NCBI RefSeq assembly: GCF_947179515.1
Contig: NC_067491.1
Location: 11,404,027 to 11,468,026 of the forward strand
DNA length: 64,000 nt
Source of the DNA: Apodemus sylvaticus
Taxonomy: Eukaryota > Chordata > Mammalia > Rodentia > Muridae
Direction: 5' to 3'
A program made the translations under genes and the position numbers. Positions within the stretch are counted from its first letter, which is position 1. Each line of letters opens with the position of its first letter. Shown piece after piece: positions 20,930 through 31,599 of this stretch. The notes below the pieces were generated by a model, which did no database searches, was not told the DNA's origin, and saw only the letters and a program-made list of their open reading frames with translations.

Positions 20930-21295
20930 AAATAAGTTGGTAGGCTGAGAATTTAGCGCATTTAATTAAAAGTACTTCGCTAAAAGAAATTGCAGCAATT
21001 ATATATTATTAAGGTAAGTGGTGCCGAGGCTTTGAAGTTGTTTGCTGTGTCCCATTATTTTCCTTGATTGCGTGCCATCCGAGGAGGAGATGAGCCCGCC
21101 GGTGATGCGGCAGGGATTTTGAAGAGCAATACAGGAAATCCTGGCATAAAATTAGAATCTTTGGGATTCTTTGCTACCCACCCAAACTATTGCTAAGTGA
21201 ATCCAGTCATTCAAAGTGAACAATATTTTCACTGTGAATGTGCTGTTTTTCTATGTGACACCCTCATCCACCAAGTCAGACTATTAAAATATGCA
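20930..21295. other. Unique block, possible conserved regulatory element
   Basis: Repeat-free, with homeodomain-type words (GCATTTAATTAAAAG), CTTTGATT-type cores and a run of short motifs such as CTAAAAGAAATTGCAGCAATTA. Two CpG-containing words occur in GAGCCCGCCGGTGATGCGGC. The look is that of a conserved enhancer; only alignment can show it. Followed by (AT)n at 21296-21322. Confidence 0.28.
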
Positions 21296-21783
21296 TAATA
21301 TATATATATATATACATATATATTCAGCTTTTTAAAAAATGGTGTATCTTTGAGCTTAAGTGGGGCTACAGTTTCAAGCTGAAGTAAGTGAATAAGGAGA
21401 CTGGAGATGTGAGAATAGTCCTATGTGTAGCGTCATAAGAAACTCAAGCTTGACCATATAGGGCTTAGAGCATTTGGAAGGTGACAGACAGCAGGGGACA
21501 TCTCTGGCTAACAGTACAGAAGTGCACGTTTCTGTAATAGTACCCCGGTAAGTGACAAGGACTTCAGGGACAAGAATAAAATGCCTGGGTATGAGTTCTT
21601 ATTTCTGAGCTTTCTCGGTGCCGGTTATCAAGTTGGAAAGGTTTATGGAGTGCCTGTGACACGGCTGACAACTTGAATCTGACAGATGAAAATGACTAGC
21701 AGCGCATGGCTAGCTATCCATCTTCCCCAGTCTACAGAGAAGCCCGATACTGAAGAGGCCAAGAGACTTCCAATGGAAGGCAT

Positions 21784-22190
21784 TGTTCTGGCTAGGTTTA
21801 TGCCAACTTGACACAAAGTATCCCTCAGGAAGGAGAGGGCCTCAGAGAAAATACCTCAGTAAGAGCAGGCTGGAGGCAAGCCTGTGGACGATGTCTGTAG
21901 TGATGGCTACAGAGGCTCTCGTCCCCTCGTGGGGTCACTCTGGTCTGGTGTCCGGGGTTCTGTGAGGAAGCAGGCTGAGGAAGCCGTGGGGAATAAGCCA
22001 GTAAACAGCGCACGGCCTCAGCATAAGCTCCTTCCTTCCGGTTCCTGCCCTGCTTGAATTCCTGTCCTGACTTCCTTTAATGATGAACTTTGTGTGATGT
22101 GGAAGTGTAAGCCCCCTTGCCTCCCAGAGCTGCTTTGTTCACAGTGTGTCTTCACAGCAATAGTCACCCTGACCAGGACAGTCACCGACC
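21784..22190 (+). repeat. Rodent ~400-bp interspersed repeat (family unnamed)
   Basis: GGCTAGGTTTATGCCAACTTGACACA opens it (given in parts: GGTTTATGCCAACTTGACAC). Then come GAAGCAGGCTGAGGAAGCC, TTCCTGCCCTGCTTGAATTC, CTGTCCTGACTTCCTTTAAT, GATGTGGAAGTGTAAGCC and a final CAGCAATAGTCACCCTGACC. It is the best preserved of the four plus-orientation copies. Confidence 0.8.
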
Positions 22191-22390
22191 ATGACTTTGG
22201 CCCTGCACATTGGTCTACAGTATTTTCTATATATCTGGATATTTCTCTGTGTTTTAATAGCCATTCTTCATTAGAACTTTGTTACTGCAAATACATCTGG
22301 CATTACGGTGGGGTCTCTTACCCGTTAGGAAATAGTCATTTGTTCATTCAAGCAAACATTTATTGAGTGCTTGCTGAACTCCGACAGTCT

Positions 22391-22577
22391 CTCTTTTTTT
22401 TTAAGATTTATTTATTTTATGTATATGAGTACACTGTAGCTGTCTTCAGACACACCAGAAAATGGAATCTGATCCTATTACAGATGGTTGAGCCACAATG
22501 TGGGTGCTGGGATTTGAACTTAGGACCTACTGGAAGAGCAGTCAGTGCTCTTAACCACTGAGCCATCTCTCCAGCCC
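22391..22577 (-). repeat. B2 SINE
   Basis: Reverse B2: TTTAAGATTTATTTATTTTA, GTACACTGTAGCTGTCTTCA, ATTACAGATGGTTGAGCCAC and CTTAACCACTGAGCCATCTC, ending CCAGCCCC. Little diverged, so a relatively young copy. Confidence 0.96.
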
Positions 22578-22854
22578 CCCCTCCCCATATTCTCTCTTCT
22601 TTTAAAGATATTCTTGGATAGAGTGCTTTTAAAAAGGCATTGTTCAGTCAGAGATGAGTCTTTCTTTGACTGTTCATGATTAGTAACTCATCCCTTACAG
22701 AAGTTATCAAGCCCTCAGAGAAAATATATTTCATGATGCACAGAGAGTGAGCTAGAAGGAGTTAGGGAACCTGTGGCCCTGTGCAATCCAGTGTAGTAGC
22801 AGTTAGCTAGATTTGACTCTTTAGGTCGGATGTCTGCCTCAGCTGTTTCTCCAT

Positions 22855-23150
22855 CTTTTAAAATTTATTTATTTGTAATTTTTTTGATATAAGTCCTCTC
22901 ACTGAACCTGGAACTTGCCAGCTCAGCTTAGGGTGGCTGGCCAGGAAGCCTCCAGAATCTAGGTTCTCTGTCTCCCCACGCTGGTGTGACAGGATCGCCG
23001 CTAGACCAGGCCTTTTCCTTGGGTTCTAGGGATCAGACCGCAGGTGTCGCCATTTCTGCAGCTTGATCCAGGTTTGTTTTTCAGACTCATGCTTCGGAGC
23101 GCTGCAGGAGTTAAGCCCGCCTTCCTCACACACTCCTGATGTCACCTTGT
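22855..23150 (-). repeat. Rodent composite repeat (CTCACTGAACCTGG type)
   Basis: CCTCTCACTGAACCTGGAAC, GCCAGCTCAGCTTAGGGTGG, CTGGCCAGGAAGCCTCCAGA and TTCTAGGGATCAGACCGCAG follow a common murid repeat whose name I cannot confirm. Confidence 0.6.
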
Positions 23151-23218
23151 GAGCCCAGCATTTCTCACCCATAAATGAAGGGGGGCGACGTGGGGCACAT
23201 GATCCTGAGGGGCTACAG

Positions 23219-23232
23219 AGGTCACGTGACCT
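23219..23232. promoter_or_regulatory. 14-bp perfect palindrome AGGTCACGTGACCT (E-box/CLEAR-type)
   Basis: The sequence equals its own reverse complement over 14 bases. Its core GTCACGTGAC is the motif known for TFEB/TFE3/MITF and USF. The outer halves AGGTCA and TGACCT are nuclear-receptor half-sites spaced by 2. It lies outside recognised repeats, next to a GGGGGCGACGTGGGGCAC segment. Function is inference. Confidence 0.6.
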
Positions 23233-23239
23233 ATCAGCC

Positions 23240-24125
23240 TCGTCTAAGGCCTAGTTCCTGAACACAATATGTGCTCAGTTAATTCATGTGAATAATAGAG
23301 GAATAGTAATTCAATGATGCTTCAAATAACATACATGCATAATGCCTATTTATGTTATGCAGAACACAGCGCAGAACATTCTAGATGAAACATTGCCTGG
23401 GAGCAGAAAGCCCAGGTATAGATTTTGAGTACCTAAAGATGGGAGGCACAGCATCAGAAGGTTTGAGTTCTTCTATAGAGGGGCTTTCTCACAAGGCTAC
23501 ACTTGGTAACTCAGCAGGGCATGCATGGCATTGTTTGAGTTTCCTGTTCTGGACACAAAGTCTTAAAAGAAGCAGGCAGGTAATGCCTCCACCACACAAG
23601 GCAGGCTTCGGGTGTGAGGCTGCAATATGAGAAGGACTGTGTGGACTCCCAGGGGCCTAAGCCTACTGCTATCATCTAAGCAAGTTATGACTGTAGGAGT
23701 GCAGTGTGTGGAAGCCCAGACTGTTTACGGGACATCTCCAAATGTCCAGCATTGGCTTTCTTTTTGCTTAGCACTCTGTGTGTGGCAAAGAAAACTCTTT
23801 TATGCGTATAGATAAGAGGCAGTCTACACATAAGCCACCATTCTACGGTTTGTTGTTTAAAGTAGCACGTCCCAGCCTGTTCCTGAGTGCGTAGACTCTG
23901 TTGTTAATTTGGAATTACTTTAATGGGAGTGTCTACAGTGAAACTGGGGGAATCTTCCTTCTGTGCCCAGATTCATAGAGGAATACTTCTTTGATCCTCA
24001 GATTGTTATTTGATCACGGAACTCGGTGTCTAGAAACACAGCTCAGAGGTTCTTGAGGAGGCACTTGTGAGTGTCAGTCTTCTGGACCACCGTTGGCTCG
24101 ACCTCTCATAACTGGGGTGTAGGGG
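23240..24125. other. Unique sequence, no recognised feature
   Basis: AT-moderate DNA. Frames of up to 81 codons have no motif. Confidence 0.45.
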
Positions 24126-24126
24126 T

Positions 24127-24345
24127 TAGAGTGGTAGGTGGCTCAGTGGGTAAGAGTGCCAGGTGTTCTTGTACAGAGAACATGGGATTGGTTCCCGGCA
24201 CTCAAAAGGCGACTCACAACTGTCTGCAATTCCATTTTCAGAGCCTCCAGCGCCCTCTTCTGACCTTTTTGGGTACTGCATGCAGGTGGTGGACATATAT
24301 GCAGGCAAAACATGCATATGCAAAAATCAGATACTTTAAAAAGGG
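24127..24345 (+). repeat. B3/B2-type SINE
   Basis: GGCTCAGTGGGTAAGAGTGC, GGATTGGTTCCCGGCACTCA, GCGACTCACAACTGTCTGCA and CTCCAGCGCCCTCTTCTGAC, ending in an A-rich tail. Both Pol III boxes are readable. Confidence 0.85.
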
Positions 24346-24469
24346 AGATCTTAATATTGGGAAGGAAAGCATAATGTTAAGTTACTAATGATTCTTTTTA
24401 ATGTAAATGACACACTTGAATTTTGCCTGTTCACAATGTCAGATTTCCATATTTATTCATTTATTCATT

Positions 24470-24672
24470 TTTAAAAATGTTTATAGATTTATTTATTTAT
24501 TTATTTATTTTATGTATATTAGTACACCATTGCTCTTTTCAGGCACACCAGAAGAGGTGATCAGATCTCATTTCAGATGGTTGTGAGCCACCATGTGGTT
24601 GCTGGGATTTGAACTCAAGATCCTCCAGAAGAACAGTTGGTGCTCTTAACCACTGAGCCATCTCTCCAGTCG
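24470..24672 (-). repeat. B2 SINE with (ATTT)n tail
   Basis: A (TTTA)n tail of six units, TTTTCAGGCACACCAGAAGA, GATGGTTGTGAGCCACCATG and CCACTGAGCCATCTCTCCAG. TTTATTCATTTATTCATTTT on the left and TCATTCATTCAATTTT on the right suggest insertion into an ATTC-rich target. Confidence 0.95.
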
Positions 24673-24687
24673 TCATTCATTCAATTT

Positions 24688-24800
24688 TGAGATAGTTCCA
24701 GGCAAGTTTGTCCAAGAGTGAGATCCTACCTGTGTAGGCCAGGCTATCCTTAAATTCATGGGTGATCCTTCTGCCTCAGTCTCCCGAATTGCTGTTTTCT
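24688..24800 (-). repeat. Old B1 fragment
   Basis: TTTTGAGATAGTTCCAGGCA, GTAGGCCAGGCTATCCTTAA and CTTCTGCCTCAGTCTCCCGA keep the reverse B1 order with strong divergence. Confidence 0.6.
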
Positions 24801-26014
24801 GAGGTCTTGCACCTCATGTCCAGATTCTGACTTTTCCGGTTCAAAAATGAAAGATCTTAGTACCCGGAATCTTCTTGCGAGAGCATATGTGCTAATTTGG
24901 AGTTGTTTCCTACAGCTACAAATATTGAGACATTTACTTTCCTTTGGGAATCGGGTACCTGTGTGTGCTATCATAAGACTTATGGATGTAGTGGGATAAC
25001 TCTAAGAGAAACCTGCAGCACCAGTTAGGGGGACACTGCATGATGTCTCCTCCGCTAGCTCTACTTCTCCCTAGTTATAACGGCTTGGTTATTTAGAACA
25101 AAAAGATGCTTTTACTTTACCAATGACATCTGTGCACGGTCTTCCACAGGAAACTTTCTTCAAAGGAATTCAGAGCCTTCTCTTTACGCAGGAACCGGTA
25201 CAAGCTCTCAAGAGTTCCTTTGGTCGCACACTTAGTTTCCATGGCCTGCTATTGCCAACATGTCTTAAACTAGCAGCGATTCTCCACGGGTATTACAACT
25301 GTGATGCTTTGCCACTTCATCCAATGTTTTCTGCAGTAGATTTTATTTAATTGCATTTTCAGGTGTCTGCGTACAGAGGCTTAACTGGAGGACATAGTTA
25401 ACCAACACAGATCTCCTGGGAATTTCAGTTTGCTTAGCATTTGGATTTGTGGGGAGGGAAATCCATTTTCCTTCTCCAAAGGTACTTTAAGATATTAATA
25501 TAGAAATCAGAGAGAGAGAGACACACACACACAAAAGACCCACTCACTGGAAGCTGAATATGTCTCAGGCACTCAGGAAATGCACGACTCAAGTGTGTGG
25601 GGGTGGCAGCTGACACTCTGAGCTCAGCCGCTTCTCTGTGATAAGAATGCCCAGCTCAGTTTATGCCAATCCTGTCTTCAACCAAAGCTTACTCCACAGT
25701 CTTGGTGGGGGTGGGGTGGGAGGAGGAAGGACTTCCTGCGACACACAGCTAACGTTGGCCTTTCCCAGGGACAGACGTGAAGCCGGTTTGTGTGATGCAT
25801 GATTACCAGGGGGTAAAACAGGATTTCCTGCACTGGAGAGGAAGCTGGTTGGAAACCTATTAATTCATTCAGAAATGCAGAGGCCAGTAGGACAGAGAAA
25901 CATGGCTCCTTAGCATCTAGCCCTATGTGGTCACATGATACAGCCAGCCTGAGATATCTCCTCGCTAACCTTCTAGATTAGGCATCCTGTGTCCGGTAAT
26001 TCAAAAGGAATCTT
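24801..26014. other. Unique sequence, no recognised repeat
   Basis: A short (GA)n(CA)n run lies at about 25507-25533. No family recognised. Several small frames only. Confidence 0.4.
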
Positions 26015-26245
26015 TTTGATAGATTTATATATTTTACTTAATCGGGGAGTGTTTTAGCTGCACATATGGATGTGTACGTGTGGGTTGGGCTTGGTACCAG
26101 GAGAGGTCAGAAAAGGGTGTTGAATCTCCCTTGAACTAGAGTTATGAATGACTGTGAACTGCCATGTGGGTGCTGGGGAACTGGATGTCAATTCTCTGTG
26201 AGAGCAACTTGTACTGTGAACCACTGAGCTATCTGCCCAGTGCCC
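26015..26245 (-). repeat. B3-type SINE (old)
   Basis: Reverse order: GATAGATTTATATATTTTAC, ATGAATGACTGTGAACTGCC, ATGTGGGTGCTGGGGAACTG, GTGAACCACTGAGCTATCTG. It ends in GCCCAGTGCCCC and a C-rich edge. Confidence 0.8.
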
Positions 26246-26249
26246 CACC

Positions 26250-26795
26250 CCCACCCCGTGCTCACTCCGAAACAGAGATATCGCTACTTTGAATGAGAAT
26301 GTTTCGTTTTCCCCTTTCGGATAATTTCAAAACGTAATTCTGACAGATGAATGGACATTTTACCGGACACTTCAGTGTCTGCTGTAAAAGAAGAAATTTC
26401 TTTGAAATTCTGGGTTCTGACCATAAAGCAGAGACCGTTGGGAGGTGATGGAGAATTCCCATCACCTGGGCAGTGTGGCGTAAAGGAACAGTTGCCAAAG
26501 CTACAGTCTGGGATTATTAGAAAGAACTGTGAACTAAGATGCACAGAAAAAGACAAAACAAAACAAGATAGCATATTGAAATATATATCAATGTGAGTTA
26601 ACCTCTTTGCTATTGATACTGTTTGTGGAATTTTCTTTTTGAAAACATATCAGGCCATTGTGTTTTATTTTAAGTAGAAATAAACGCAAATCCACAGTCA
26701 CTTCATTTCTTCCCTTTATAGTAAGCCGATGTAGAATTTTTAGAAGTATTAGAAGACATTGACAGTGACGCATTTCCTTCCTCCTTCACCGGAAA
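26250..26795. other. Unique AT-rich sequence
   Basis: No family recognised. It leads into the bZIP-motif cluster at 26.8 kb and, like it, could belong to a conserved element. Confidence 0.35.
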
Positions 26796-26800
26796 AAAAA

Positions 26801-27023
26801 CTGATGACGTTGAGTCACTGACATCATCCCCTGGTGACATTAGACATTACCCGTTACCGTTCACGGGGATAAATATAAGGCTTTTATTAATAACTATACT
26901 CTATGTGCTTATGAAAGTCCCAATAAGGAGCTTTGAAATGACTTCTTATATAATACATTTAAAATATCTGTGTTCTGGTATGTCAGACTTTGGAGAAACT
27001 CATTAATAAATGTGAGTCACTGA
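26801..27023. promoter_or_regulatory. Cluster of AP-1/CRE-like (bZIP) motifs
   Basis: Within 28 bp: TGATGACGT (26802-26810), TGAGTCA (26811-26817, perfect AP-1) and TGACATCATC (26819-26828). The 11-mer TGAGTCACTGA recurs at 27013-27023. The sequence between is AT-rich, with ATAAATATAAGG at about 26870. No repeat family overlaps. Regulatory activity is inferred from motif density. Confidence 0.4.
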
Positions 27024-27029
27024 ACTCCA

Positions 27030-28335
27030 TGCAGAGACCGCGTTAGCGGCAAAGAACTTCTGAATTCTCTGTCCAGCTAGCTTCCAGCTCCCAGCAGAAG
27101 CCAGGAGATGGTAGGAGAACACACACTGTGATGGGTGGCCTAAAAGAATGTCCCAAAGGGTGTTACGCCTCTGTCCGGTGTGTTAGCTTCTCTCAGGGGA
27201 GCAACTAAATGATACGGATGCTCTGCGGTCGGTCGCAGATGAAGTGGCACCTCGTCTTTTCACTTCTTTCTATTTAAACTAAGATTAAATCACAAAGAAG
27301 TTATGATCTGTCGTTTTGCAGTCATACCTGAAGACCTGTCATGCATAGCAAAAAAGAGGCTCCAGGCAGAGGACTCCGTGAGAGGTGACCCACACCATTG
27401 GTCGGGGTTTACAGTTGTGAGCTCCCTCCACCCCGCCTCCCCAGCCACTCTGCGAACCTTTTCTTAAAATTAGGGATAGTCGTAGCCTGCTGAGTTGGAC
27501 TGTGGCTATGGGACCACCCTGCCCTCTGTTTGCTAGATAACTTAAAAATGCTGTTTGTTAGATACGTCCTCTGGGCTAAGAACTTGGAGAAGAGTACAGT
27601 CAAGGTCTTTGCCCTGAAGAAATGTCCAGTTGCTCTCAGAAGCACTACTGCTTATATGGTCCATTCCTTCTCCTCCATACTGAGAGACCGGGAGCCCTAG
27701 AACAAGAAGTTCTAACCATGGAAAGCTGCTTAGAAAAATAAAGAGCCACTGTGCACATCTATTCCCCCCCCCCCCAGCTCCCTAACCTGTAGACTCCCCT
27801 TTGCTAAGTTCTATTGTCTGGTTCTGCTGCCGTCCGCAGAATACACTCCTGTCCTGTCTTCCCTACAGCGTGTGGTCCTTTCCTGTGGCACTTCTAGTGC
27901 CTGGAGGCTGGGCAAGTGCTCTCTTTGTCTCCGCATATCAGGGTTTCTTCCTGCTCGCTCCTGTTCACACAGGACTCCCCTAACGCTATACAGCGTAGGG
28001 CTGACATCCCGGAGTTCTGCACTTAGCACACGGCTTGCATGGTTACTTTGTTTCAACTTTAAGAGCTGCTACAGTTCAGACGCCCCCTGCCTAGGAAGAA
28101 GCTGGACTCTGGCACTGAGTGGTAAGCAAAGACCTGAGATATAAAATGTATAAATTATCCAAAAGGAATATACCCCACCCCCTCCAGGAGGAGTGCTCAA
28201 GCCTAGCTCTGCGACAAGTATTTTGACTTGTAACTTGCCAAGGTTTATTTGAGCGCTATCTGTCCTGCAAGACATCACTTAAAGCTGTCTTCTATAAAAA
28301 GAACAAAACAATTGGACCATGGAATCTGTAGGAAA
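27030..28335. other. Unique sequence, no recognised repeat
   Basis: A C(10) run lies near 27767. Overlapping frames on both strands at 27800-28140 are chance. Nothing else recognised. Confidence 0.4.
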
Positions 28336-28336
28336 C

Positions 28337-28475
28337 TGTAGCAATCGCTCAGTGGTTAAAAGCACATCCTGCCAAGGGCCTGAGTTCAGTTCCTAGCATC
28401 TTGGCTCTTAACCAGCTAAAACTGCAGCTTCAGGGGGTATAATAATAATAATAGTTATTATTATTATTATTAAAA
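28337..28475 (+). repeat. B2/B3-type SINE fragment ending in an (AAT)n/(ATT)n hairpin
   Basis: GTAGCAATCGCTCAGTGGTT and AAAAGCACATCCTGCC, with TGAGTTCAGTTCCTAGCATC, is a tRNA-like head with A and B boxes. The tail is (AAT)n (28440-28453) immediately followed by (ATT)n (28457-28474), making an AT-only inverted repeat. Confidence 0.65.
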
Positions 28476-28684
28476 TATATTAAAGCGTGGATTAGTAGCT
28501 CACTGGAATTAACTTACAAACCTACCTTGGCTGGCTTTATAGTTTTTGAAAAGTCAAGAAATACACCAAAATATCAGAAGTCTAGTTTGTCTGAGACAAC
28601 CATCTCCAGCTTCCGGTGAACTCTTGGGGACAGGAAACCCATGAGATCATTTTTAAGGAGTCCTGGAAGAAGCAGATAACATGG

Positions 28685-28815
28685 GCAACCTACTGAGTGT
28701 TTACTGTATTCTGGGCACTGGTCCAAGAGCAGTCTTAACCCTTGAAGACCCCACCTGGGATCCCTTCTCTGGAGACGAGGAAGCGGAAGCACGAGGAGGA
28801 GGTAACGCAACCTCT
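28685..28815 (+). repeat. MIR element
   Basis: CTACTGAGTGTTTACTGTAT, TCTGGGCACTGGTCCAAGAG and GAGACGAGGAAGCGGAAGCA match the MIR order (the usual ...CTACTATGTGCCAGGCACTG, then GATGAGGAAACTGAGGCA). Confidence 0.7.
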
Positions 28816-29005
28816 TCCGGGTGGCCCAGCATGCAGTTCCAGAAAGATGGGCAGCAGGAAGTGGGCTGTCCACCTCACCCACGGTCACTGCTCCTTGTTG
28901 TCTCTTCCAAGCGATCAGATGCACTGTTCAAAGACAGCCAGCCTGAAAATGACAAAAATAGATGTGACCTTAGACGGAGGTAGGGTGGGGCTGCAGTCAG
29001 GATGT

Positions 29006-29075
29006 AAAGTGAATGAATGAATGAATGAATGAATGAATGAATGAGTGAATGAGTGAATGGATGGATGAAGGTAAA
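29006..29075. repeat. (TGAA)n microsatellite
   Basis: About ten GAAT/TGAA units decaying into GAGTGAAT and GGATGGATG. Confidence 0.95.
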
Positions 29076-30100
29076 ACAGAATCACTGCTTCTTTTCATTT
29101 GCTCTGTTTGCATTTAATTTGGCCCCAAGCATTGTAACAAGGCCACAGCTGCACCAAGACACTATGTGCAGCAAATCCAATCACTGGAAATTAGTTTGTG
29201 CATTTCCGAAGACTTTGAGCTTCTTACTGTCTCTGTCACATTCTTTCATTTCCTAGGAGTGTGACAGCCTGCTTCCTCCTAAGTTTCTACTTTCCCTGGA
29301 TTATGTCTGGACTTCTCATTCCACTTTGTGTCTGTGTTGTGACAGACCTGATCAGTCACAGACCTCCCAGTCAGATTTTAAACATTTTAAACATAGCGCA
29401 GCCCTTCATTTCTCGAGGCAGTGTAACATGGCATTTGGGACTTTTATGTTAACCATTATCTGACACACGTTCTCAGATAGCTCAGGTTGACTTTGAACTC
29501 ACAATCTTTCAGACCTCGCCTTCTATGCCACCTCGTGGTGGCAGAATATCAGAATAATGCTGCCGCCGTCTCTTCCTCCTCCCCTTCTTCTTCCTCCTCC
29601 TGTTTTTGCAAAGTAGGATTTTAATGAATGCTATGTGCCTGAAGGAATATTAAGGTAAAAATCATGAATACATGTATGTGGGAATAGCTGACCATGCAAA
29701 AAGGTAGAAAGAATAATATAGTGATTCTCTGTGTGCTTAAACCCAGGTTTAACAACAGATTTTAAAGTTATGAAATGAACACGATATGTATATATGTGTG
29801 CTTGAGTATTTGTACATGTTTATGTCTGACTGTGTGTGTGCATATACCTGAGCCTGTGTATATGCTTGTGAGTACACATGCGTGTTTGTGTGTGTGCACA
29901 CATGGCCAGATATATTAGGGATGACAGGATAGAAGCAGAACTCACACTGACTTCACCTGGATAAGCACACATCAGATGCCCTGGGGCACTTTCCTGCCTC
30001 CCCACTACAAGAGATAACTCCTGCTCTGAATTTTCTATTACTCCATGTATGAAGGGTCACGTGCCAACACCCAGGTGCCTTTTCCCTTTAGCCCTGCAAC
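29076..30100. other. Unique sequence with CTT-rich and TG-rich tracts
   Basis: (CTTCCTCCT)-type tract at about 29570-29605 and degenerate TG-rich sequence at 29783-29902. Nothing else recognised. Confidence 0.45.
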
Positions 30101-30104
30101 TCCC

Positions 30105-30385
30105 TAGTCACCATTGTTGTGTGGAAAAGGTATCTTTTTCTGGACCACATTTCCCAGGTTCCCCCGGCAGTTGTACTGGATCTTGTAACCCAGGTTGGAC
30201 CACTGTGGTCTGACTAGAACCGAGAAGCACAACTCCCCAGCTGCGTCCTTGAGTTAGCTGGGGCCTTCCTGCTTTGACCTTCTTCTCTCCCCATTTCCTT
30301 CCTGTTGGCTGGAATGCGGACCTGATGGTAGGTATTGAGACATTGTCTCAGAGGTCATGAGATACTAATGATAGAAATCAAAATC
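30105..30385. repeat. Probable ancient mammalian-wide repeat
   Basis: GGACCACATTTCCCAGGTTC, CCCCGGCAGTTGTACTGGAT and GCTGGAATGCGGACCTGATG resemble old mammalian interspersed repeats (the ...CCCAGCTCCCTTGCAGCTAG and GGAATGCAGATGTGATGG words). The family is unsure. Confidence 0.4.
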
Positions 30386-30547
30386 TAGGTGTGGCTAAGT
30401 CCTTCAGCTCTGGAGAGTTAAACTGAATATGGAGTATCCTGGTCATTAGGCTTCTCATCTGCCTGGGTGATCTGTGCTCAAAATCTGAAAGGCATAGTAT
30501 AGAGGGCACATTTTCTGTATCTCTGCCCTCTGCTAACCTGTCCCTAC

Positions 30548-30781
30548 GGAAGTGATCCTCAACCTATGGGTCATGACCACTTTGTGGGTCTAATGACCCT
30601 TTCACAGGGATGGTATATCAGATATCCTATATATCAGATATTTATACTACGATTCTTCAGAGTAGCAAAATTAGTTATGAAGTAGCAACAAAGGTAATTT
30701 TATGGTTGGGGGTGGGTCTGTCACAACCTGAGGAACTGCATTAAAGGGTCGCAGTGTTAGGAAGGTTGAGAGTCACTGCTA
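30548..30781 (+). repeat. hAT-like DNA transposon remnant (URR1-like)
   Basis: AGTGATCCTCAACCTATGGG at the left and GAAGGTTGAGAGTCACTGCT at the right form the terminal inverted repeat. Inside are AGATATTTATACTACGATTC, AGTTATGAAGTAGCAACAAA and GGTAATTTTATGGTTGGGGG. It is the most complete of three relatives here. No transposase is present, so it is non-autonomous. Confidence 0.85.
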
Positions 30782-31124
30782 AAGCAAAAAGTAATAACAA
30801 TTCTTTTAAAATCCTTCAAGTGAAATTTCTGAAACAATGTATATCTTAATACAATTAGATTATAGGAATTATGGACTAGCTAGAGTGCCTAGATAGAAAT
30901 AGATATAGATTCTGCTTTGGGCTGGGTTTCTGAGTTTTAGTGACAACTCTGGTATTGTTTGTATCTTACCATAGTGTTATCTAAAAGACTTCTGAGATAT
31001 ATCATATGTCATTATAGAATAAACCGTCCTGGTCACTTGTCAGAGTCAGCTTTGGTCACAGAAAGGGATAGTGGCCATGTGTGTCCAGGTTATCTGATGA
31101 CTAAGATCTCAGTCTCTTCTCTTG

Positions 31125-31345
31125 ATCGCCCCCACCCTAAGATGTTGTGTAACTCAGGCAGCCTCAGTGTCGCTACGTAGCCAAGGATGACCTTAGCGCC
31201 TGATCCTCCAGCCTCTGCCTCCTCAGTGTGGGAATTACAGGTATGCAGCACTATGCCCAGATAATACAGAATCACCAAGGCTTGCACCCAAGGCCTCGTG
31301 TCAGCTAGACCAACACTCTACTGAGCCTTATGCCAAAGCACCAAG
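31125..31345 (-). repeat. B4/RSINE1-type SINE
   Basis: B1-like part (CGTAGCCAAGGATGACCTTA, CTCAGTGTGGGAATTACAGG), then an ID-like part (CCCAAGGCCTCGTGTCAGCT, ACTCTACTGAGCC). The order agrees with a single reversed B4. Confidence 0.78.
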
Positions 31346-31599
31346 CAGGAAATACACCAGTTGCAGAGGTCACATGATCCACCTCTCTAACAGGCAATGA
31401 AGGACTAGCAGCAAAGCCCGGAGTGTGCTCCAGAGCTTATGTGTTTTACAGTAGGGAGGGAGGGAGGCTCAACTGCCTCCCAACACAGCTCTATACCAGC
31501 AGCAGTGGAGCCAGAAAGGGAGCAGCATGGTGGCAGTAAGCATGGTTGGCTTCTTCCTTTTATTTTGCTTCCTGACCTATCCATGTTGCATACTGATTT

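Noticed and set aside
22391..22577. B2 copies as functional Pol III RNA or tRNA genes
   Set aside because: A and B boxes are readable, but these are dispersed SINEs. The tRNA-like fold is not a true tRNA gene, and activity cannot be judged from sequence.
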